NCBI RefSeq assembly: GCF_021130785.1
Contig: NC_060211.1
Coordinates: 26,273,001 to 26,337,000 of the forward strand
Source of the DNA: Homalodisca vitripennis
Lineage: Eukaryota > Arthropoda > Insecta > Hemiptera > Cicadellidae
DNA length: 64,000 nt
Direction of reading: 5' to 3'
Shown here: one piece after another, positions 57,564-64,000 of the stretch
Numbering within the stretch: position 1 is the stretch's first letter
Layout: every line of letters begins with the position of its first letter
Position numbers and translations under genes: made by a program
The notes under the pieces: model-generated
Told to the model about the DNA's origin: nothing
The model's input: only the letters and a program-made list of their open reading frames with translations
Database searches by the model: none

Positions 57564-60500
57564 TAAACCGCTATGCGTGGCCTAGATGTGCCCGGCATTC
57601 CTGTAATAACAACTGAGCACATCAAACAACAGCTGATTGCGTGATACACATACTTGCCATGCCTCGCGCCGTATTACACTATGGACAGAGTTGCTGTTTG
57701 TAAACTACCGCGGTCACACGTGTCATTCCCCTTATTTAGTATGTTAATACGATATTTCTCAGTATAAACCGCTATATGTGGCCTAGCTTTGCTCGGCATT
57801 CCTGTAATAACAACTGAGCACATCAAACAACAGCTGATTGCGAGATACACATACTTTCCATGCCTCGCGCCGTATTACACCATAGACAGAGTTGCTGTTT
57901 GTAAACTACCGCGGTCACACGTGTCATTCCCCTTATTTAGTATGGTAATACGATATTTCTCAGTATAAACCGCTATATGTGGCCTAGCTTTGCTCGGCAT
58001 TCCTGTAATAACAACTGAGCACATCAAACAACAGCTGATTGCGTGATACACATACTTTCCATGCCTCGCGCCGTATTACACCATGGACAGAGTTGCTGTT
58101 TGTAAACTACCGCGGTCACACGTGTCATTCCCCTTATTTAGTATGGTAATACGATATTTCTCAGTATAAACCGCTATATGTGGCCTAGCTTTGCCCGGCA
58201 TTCCTGTAATAACAACTAAGCACATCAAACAACAGCTGATTGCGTGCTACACATACTTGCCGTGCCTCGCGACGTATTACACCATGGACAGAGTTGCTGT
58301 TTATAAACTACCGCAGTCACACGTGTCATTATCCTTATTTAGATTGTTAATACGATATTTTTCAATATAAACCGCTATGTGTGGCCTAGCTTTGCCCGAC
58401 ATTCTTATAATAACAACTAAGCACATCAAACAACAGCTGATTGCGTGCTACACATACTTGCCATGGCTCGCGACGTATTACACCATGGACAGAGTTGCTG
58501 TTTATAAACTACCGCGGTCACACGTGTCATTATCCTTATTTAGATTGTTAATACGATATTTTTCAATATAAACCGCTATGTGTGGCCTAGCTTTGCCCGG
58601 CATTCTTGTAATAACAACTGAGCACATCGAACAACAGCTGATTGCGTGCTACACATACTTGCCATGCCTCGCGACGTATTACACCATGGACAGAGTTTAC
58701 TGTTTATAAACTACCGCGATCACACGTGTCACTATTCTTATTTAGTATAGTAATACGATATTTCTCAGTATAAACCGCTATATGTGGCCTAGCTTTACCC
58801 GGCATTCCTGTAATAATAATTGAGCACATCAAACAACAGCTGATTGCGTGCTACACATACTTGCCATGGCTCGCGACGTATTACACTATGGACAGAGTTC
58901 GCTGTTTATAAACTACCGCGGTCACACGTGTCACTATTCTTATTTAGTATAGTAATACGATATTTCTCAGTATAAACCGCTATATGTGGCCTAGCTTTAC
59001 CCGGCATTCCTGTAATAATAATTGAGCACATCAAACAACAGCTGATTGCGTGCTACACATACTTGCCATGGCTCGCGACGTATTACACTATGGACAGAGT
59101 TCGCTGTTTATAAACTACCGCGGTCACACGTGTCACTATTCTTATTTAGTATAGTAATACGATATTTCTCAGTATAAACCGCTATATGTGGCCTAGCTTT
59201 ACCCGGCATTCCTGTAATAATAATTGAGCACATCAAACAACAGCTGATTGCGTGCTACACATACTTGCCATGGCTCGCGACGTATTACACTATGGACAGA
59301 GTTGCTGTTTGTGAACTACCGCGGTCACACGTGTCATTCCCCTTATATAGTATGCTAATACGATATTTCTCAGTATAAACCGCTATATGTGGCCTAGCTT
59401 TGCCCGGCATTCCTGTAATATCAACTGAGCACATCAAACAACAGCTGATTGCGTGATACGCATACTTGCCATGCCTCGCGCCGTATTACACCATGGACAG
59501 AGTTGCTGTTTATAAACTACTGCGGTCACACGTGTCATTCCCCTTATTTAGTATGTTAATACGATATTTCTCAGTATAAACCGCTATATGTGGCCTAGCT
59601 TTGCCCGGCATTCCTGTAATAATAATTGAGCACATCAAACAACAGCTGATTGCGTGCTACACATACTTGCCATGGCTCGCGACGTATTACACCATGGACA
59701 GAGTTTACTGTTTATAAACTACCGCGATCACACGTGTCATTATTCTTATTTAGTATAGTAATACGATATTTCTCAGTATAAACCGCTATATGTGGCCTAG
59801 CTTTGCCCGGCATTCCTGTAATAATAATTGAGCACATCAAACAACAGCTGATTGCGTGCTACACATACTTGCCATGGCTCGCGACGTATTACACCATGGA
59901 CAGAGTTTACTGTTTATAAACTACCGCGATCACACGTGTCACTATTCTTATTTAGTATAGTAATACGATATTTCTCAGTATAAACCGCTATATGTGGCCT
60001 AGCTTTACCCGGCATTCCTGTAATAATAATTGAGCACATCAAACAACAGCTGATTGCGTGCTACACATACTTGCCATGGCTCGCGACGTATTACACCATG
60101 GACAGAGTTTAATGTTTATAAACTACCGCGATCACACGTGTCACTATTCTTATTTAGTATGGTAATACGATATTTCTCAGTATAAACCGCTATATGTGGC
60201 CTAGCTTTACCCGGCATTCCTGTAATAATAATTGAGCACATCAAACAACAGCTGATTGCGTGCTACACATACTTGCCATGGCTCGCGACGTATTACACCA
60301 TGGACAGAGTTGCTGTTTATAAACTACTGCGGTCACACGTGTCACTATTCTTATTTAGTATAGTAATACGATATTTCTCAGTATAAACCGCTATATGTGG
60401 CCTAGCTTTACCCGGCATTCCTGTAATAATAATTGAGCACATCAAACAACAGCTGATTGCGTGCTACACATACTTGCCATGCCTCGCGCCGTATTACACC

Positions 60501-61390
60501 ATGGACAGAGTTGCTGTTTATAAACTACTGCGGTCACACGTGTCACTATTCTTATTTAGTATGGTAATACGATATTTCTCAGTATAAACCACCATATGTG
60601 GCCTAGCTTTACCCGGCATTCCTGTAATAATAATTGAGCACATCAAACAACAGCTGATTGCGTGCTACACATACTTGCCATGCCTCGCGACGTATTACAC
60701 TATGGACAGAGTTGCTGTTTGTAAACTACCGCGGTCACACGTGTCATTCCCCTTATTTAGTATGTTAATACGATATTTCTCAGTATAAACCGCTATATGT
60801 GGCCTAGCTTTGCCCGGCATTCCTGTAATATCAACTGAGCACATCAAACAACAGCTGATTGCGTGATACGCATACTTGCCATGGCTCGCGACGTATTACA
60901 CTATGGACAGAGTTGCTGTTTGTAAACTACCGCGGTCACACGTGTCATTCCCCTTATTTAGTATGTTAATACGATATTTCTCAGTATAAACCGCTATATG
61001 TGGCCTAGCTTTGCCCGGCATTCCTGTAATATCAACTGAGCACATCAAACAACAGCTGATTGCGTGATACGCATACTTGCCATGGCTCGCGACGTATTAC
61101 ACTATGGACAGAGTTGCTGTTTGTAAACTACCGCGGTCACACGTGTCATTCCCCTTATTTAGTATGTTAATACGATATTTCTCAGTATAAACCACCATAT
61201 GTGGCCTAGCTTTACCCGGCATTCCTGTAATAATAATTGAGCACATCAAACAACAGCTGATTGCGTGATACACATACTTGCCATGCCTCGCGCCGTATTA
61301 CACCATGGACAGAGTTGCCTTATATAAGCTACCGCGGTCACTTGCGCGATTATCTTTATTTCGCATGGTAATTTTATATCTCCTAATATA
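57564..61390. repeat. Satellite B, 201-202-bp tandem repeat, 19 copies
   Basis: Monomers start (TAAACCGCTAT) at 57564, 57765, 57966, 58167, 58368, 58569, 58771, 58973, 59175, 59376, 59577, 59779, 59981, 60183, 60384, 60585, 60786, 60987 and 61188; the last decays after about 61320. Lengths alternate between 201 and 202 through one inserted base in GAGTT(T/C)(A/G)CTG. Subtypes differ in GCCTCGCGCC versus GGCTCGCGAC, and CATTCCCCTT versus CACTATTCTT. Neighbouring blocks share subtypes (58771-59375 are near identical), indicating local homogenisation. Each monomer contains the palindromes CAGCTG, CCGCGG and ACACGTGT. Confidence 0.97.
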
Positions 61391-61752
61391 AAACAATTTT
61401 TTATAACAATCAAACGAAATCTGGCATCTACATTGTGACACATTACAGTGTCACTACGCTTAATTTCACTGGACTTAAATAAGATTGTACTTTTTCCCAC
61501 GTCTATTTATACGGCAATGTGGTGAAATTAAATTTTGATTAACAGTAATTAAGGCAAATTTCTTGTGGCTTGAGCTGATTAATGGACTGTCTTTAGAGTC
61601 TGATGAATTTTAATTTCAAGTGGCGAAAAACACGTTTGTTTTAAAAATAACAGTGGCGTTGTAAAAATGTAAATTATAACGAAGATAATGTAACCAAACC
61701 GTTTATAAGTCCATGCATGTGAAGAAATAATATAGGCTTTCAGGCGTTAGCC
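61391..61752. other. AT-rich spacer after satellite B
   Basis: No gene. The 84-codon minus frame 61246-61500 starts in the satellite edge and is not meaningful. Confidence 0.35.
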
Positions 61753-62070
61753 ATCGTTATATGTTACAAAAAATTAACACTAAGTTTCTAATAATTTGAT
61801 AACCTATTTGATAAATAATTCTCAGTTATCACATACACTGAGAGCAAGCAAAAGAATTTTACAAAGGAAAAAGGTAAAAAAAGGGCAAATAGAGTTTCTA
61901 ATCCTGGAACACGTTGCGTTTACATCCTTTGTAACACATAACGATGTCAAATATCCGAAATCCTACTATCCTCCATTGTATATTTAGGAACTATATTTTT
62001 ATGTAATTATTTATTAGCATCACATGTAAAAACGTGAATATGTAAGTATGAGGACTGTCAGTCATTATAT
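61753..62070 (+). repeat. Decayed Penelope-like terminal repeat
   Basis: The block TCTAATCCTGGAACACGTTG at 61898 is a decayed form of the AATCCTCGAAACGTT segment. It is followed by ACACATAACGATGTCAAATA, TCCGAAATCCTACTATCCTC and GTAAGTATGAGGAC, the same order as at 28.8-29.3 and 44.8-45.1 kb. The ribozyme-like core is lost. Confidence 0.55.
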
Positions 62071-62346
62071 AAGTAAATATTATTCATATATGGTTGTAAA
62101 AAATGACCTTACACTTTAAAAATCTACGAACTAATTACACAAACAAATATTAAAGGATCTATTAAATATGTCACAGAATCAGACTGGTTATCCATCATTT
62201 AAAAATTCGCCACAGAGCAAAAGCTTTGCTTATGAGGGGGTGTCCGAGGGAATCTGTAAAAGATATCACGCTGCATTCACGCCTTATATAGTTTAAGTCT
62301 ATGTATTGGATACTGGTAATCAGTATGGGTGTAATGTTTATCTTAA
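62071..62346. other. Spacer between satellites
   Basis: AT-rich with no recognised feature. Confidence 0.35.
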
Positions 62347-63400
62347 GTTTTGATATCTACCTACAAATCCCACAAAACCCAAAAAGCTGTTTTATATCGT
62401 GTATAGCAAGCTTGTGTTGTTGATACAGGACAGGTTATTGTATAAGCAAGCTGTGGCAGATGTGTCGCGTTATCTCAGTTTACAGCTTGCATACACAATA
62501 AGGCATTTTTGTACGGCGCCCACCCACTCAACTGTATTGCCTTGGTAAAAATGTATAAAATATTTTTATATCAAACATCTATTTCTTTATTTACCCTACA
62601 TCTATCGTTAGTTTTGATATCTACGACAAAACCCCAAAAAACCCAAAAAGCTGTTTTGTATTGTGTATAACAAGCTTGTGTTGTTGATACAGGACAGGTT
62701 ATTGTATAAGCAAGCTGTGGCAGATGTGTCGCGTTATCTCAGTTTACAGCTTGCATACACAATAAGGCATTTTTGTACTGCGCCCACCCACTCAACTGTA
62801 TTGCCTTGCTGAAAATTTATAAATATTGTTATGGCAAACATGTATTTCTTTATTTACCCTACATGTATCGTTAATTTTGATATCTACGACAAAGCCCAAA
62901 AAAACCCAAAAAGCTGTTTTGTATTGTGTATAACAAGCTTGTGTTGTTGATACAGGACAGGTTATTGTATAAGCAAGCTGTGGCAGATGTGTCGCGTTAT
63001 CTCAGTTTACAGCTTGCATACACAATAAGGCATTTTTGTACAGCGCCCACCCACTCAACTGTATTGCCTTGGTGAAAATTTATAAAATATGTTTATATCA
63101 AACATCTATTTCTTTATTTACCCTACATCTATCGTTAGTTTTGATATCTACGACAAAACCCCAAAAAACCCAAAAAGCTGTTTTATATTGCGTATAACAA
63201 ACTTGTGTTGTTGATACAGGACAGGTTATTGTATAAGCAAGCTGTGGCAGATGTGTCGCGTTATCTCAGTTTACAGCTTGCATACACAATAAGGCATTTT
63301 TGTACAGCGCCCACCCACTCAACTGTATTGCCTTGCTGAAAAGTTATAAAATATTTTTATGGCAAACATCTATTTCTTTATTTACCCTACATTTAATTTT
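62347..63400. repeat. Satellite C, ~264-bp tandem repeat, 4 copies, hairpin in each
   Basis: Units start at 62347, 62611, 62874 and 63138 with (G/A)TTTTGATATCTAC and are 263-264 bp. Each contains TTATTGTATAAGCAAGCTGT and, 27 nt later, ACAGCTTGCATACACAATAA, complementary at 18 of 20 positions. A third related word (TTGTGTATAACAAGCTTGTG) lies just before. The hairpin segment is the best conserved part between units, while the AT-rich remainder varies. Family unknown. Confidence 0.95.
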
Positions 63401-64000
63401 AGAATTCTTTAATAAATTAATGTATATTACACCTTATTGTGGTTTTAGTTGAAAATTACACCAAGACACTTCGTTTATTTTTTCATATGAATTTGTCACT
63501 GTTATAAATTACGATTATCAAAATAAACATTCTGGAATACAAAATACTTTTGTATAGTTAGATTTACAAACGAATTACGTAATTTTCTTAAACGAAAGTC
63601 TGTTTTAGCATTCTCAATGATTGGCCGTATGATAGGTTAGCTTTTTAATTTGAACAAACGGACAGAAATAGAACTCTTTTAAAGCATTTTAGTGCAATAT
63701 TTAAACAAAGCCGTAGGATTTTATACAAACTGTTCTCTTATGCAAAATGCTTAAGAAATAATATATATTTTAGAAATAAATATATTTTAGTATAACTGTC
63801 TGCAACACCAAAGTTAAATGTCTTACTTCTTAATTTGAAAACACACAATATACATATTAAATTAATTTCTTGTTTCTTACCATTATACGGGTTAAATTTG
63901 AATTTATTAATTTTTACACTATTTTTCTAATCTTAACTAATCTTTAAAATCGCTGCCTTGACTTCGATGGCCACATTTGTTGCAAAATTCTATACTCTAT
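63401..64000. other. AT-rich right edge, no feature
   Basis: No repeat, RNA or coding signature after the last satellite C unit. Confidence 0.35.

Noticed and set aside
58377..58571. 64-codon gene
   Set aside because: It is one satellite B monomer and recurs with changes in neighbours; kept only as an observation.

Overview
The window looks like non-coding nuclear DNA from an insect. It is AT-rich on both strands and no open frame exceeds about 130 codons. It is packed with satellites, microsatellites and decayed transposable elements typical of arthropods: Jockey/CR1-type LINE reverse transcriptase pieces, a Penelope-like GIY-YIG remnant, TACAGGGTGT-type inverted-repeat elements and tRNA-derived SINEs. 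A hemipteran or similar large-genome insect is my best guess, from repeat style only. I found no intact host protein gene. The only host-gene candidates are two weak minus-strand coding-like segments (4672-4860 and 36873-37890) and a both-strand open stretch (53408-53695).

Left edge (0-5 kb): a ~225-bp satellite runs in from outside the window. It is followed by a 2.27-kb DNA transposon with GGGGACC ends and a broken Mutator-like transposase gene. Part of that gene has been amplified into five ~193-bp tandem copies in alternating sequence types. From 5 to 21 kb there is mostly unrecognised AT-rich DNA, with a Penelope-like remnant (6.3-6.6 kb), several perfect or near-perfect hairpins, a palindromic MITE next to a TA microsatellite (15.7 kb), a 21-bp minisatellite (18.6 kb) and a promoter-like CRE/TATA pair (19.1 kb).

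Middle (21-46 kb): a family of repeats carries a motif resembling the hammerhead ribozyme motifs known from Penelope-like elements. It occurs as a fold-back (21.0-21.3 kb), single copies (22.6, 44.8 and 61.9 kb) and a converging set of two tandem pairs (28.1-29.3 kb). A 2.5-kb hAT-type element (25208-27739) has a perfect 8-bp target duplication and contains nested (TA)n-tailed elements. Two tRNA-like SINE copies lie at 30.7 and 32.3 kb, and a LINE reverse transcriptase relic at 37.9-38.3 kb beside a T53 tract and a GA-rich tract.

Right part (46-64 kb): largely empty until a TACAGGGTGT-type long-TIR element (52.2-53.2 kb) and a second LINE reverse transcriptase relic with a FADD box (53.8-54.5 kb). 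Then come a 19-copy ~201-bp satellite (57.56-61.39 kb) and a 4-copy ~264-bp satellite whose monomers each hold a strong hairpin (62.35-63.40 kb). Three unrelated satellites within 64 kb suggest heterochromatic or gene-poor DNA, or a long intron.
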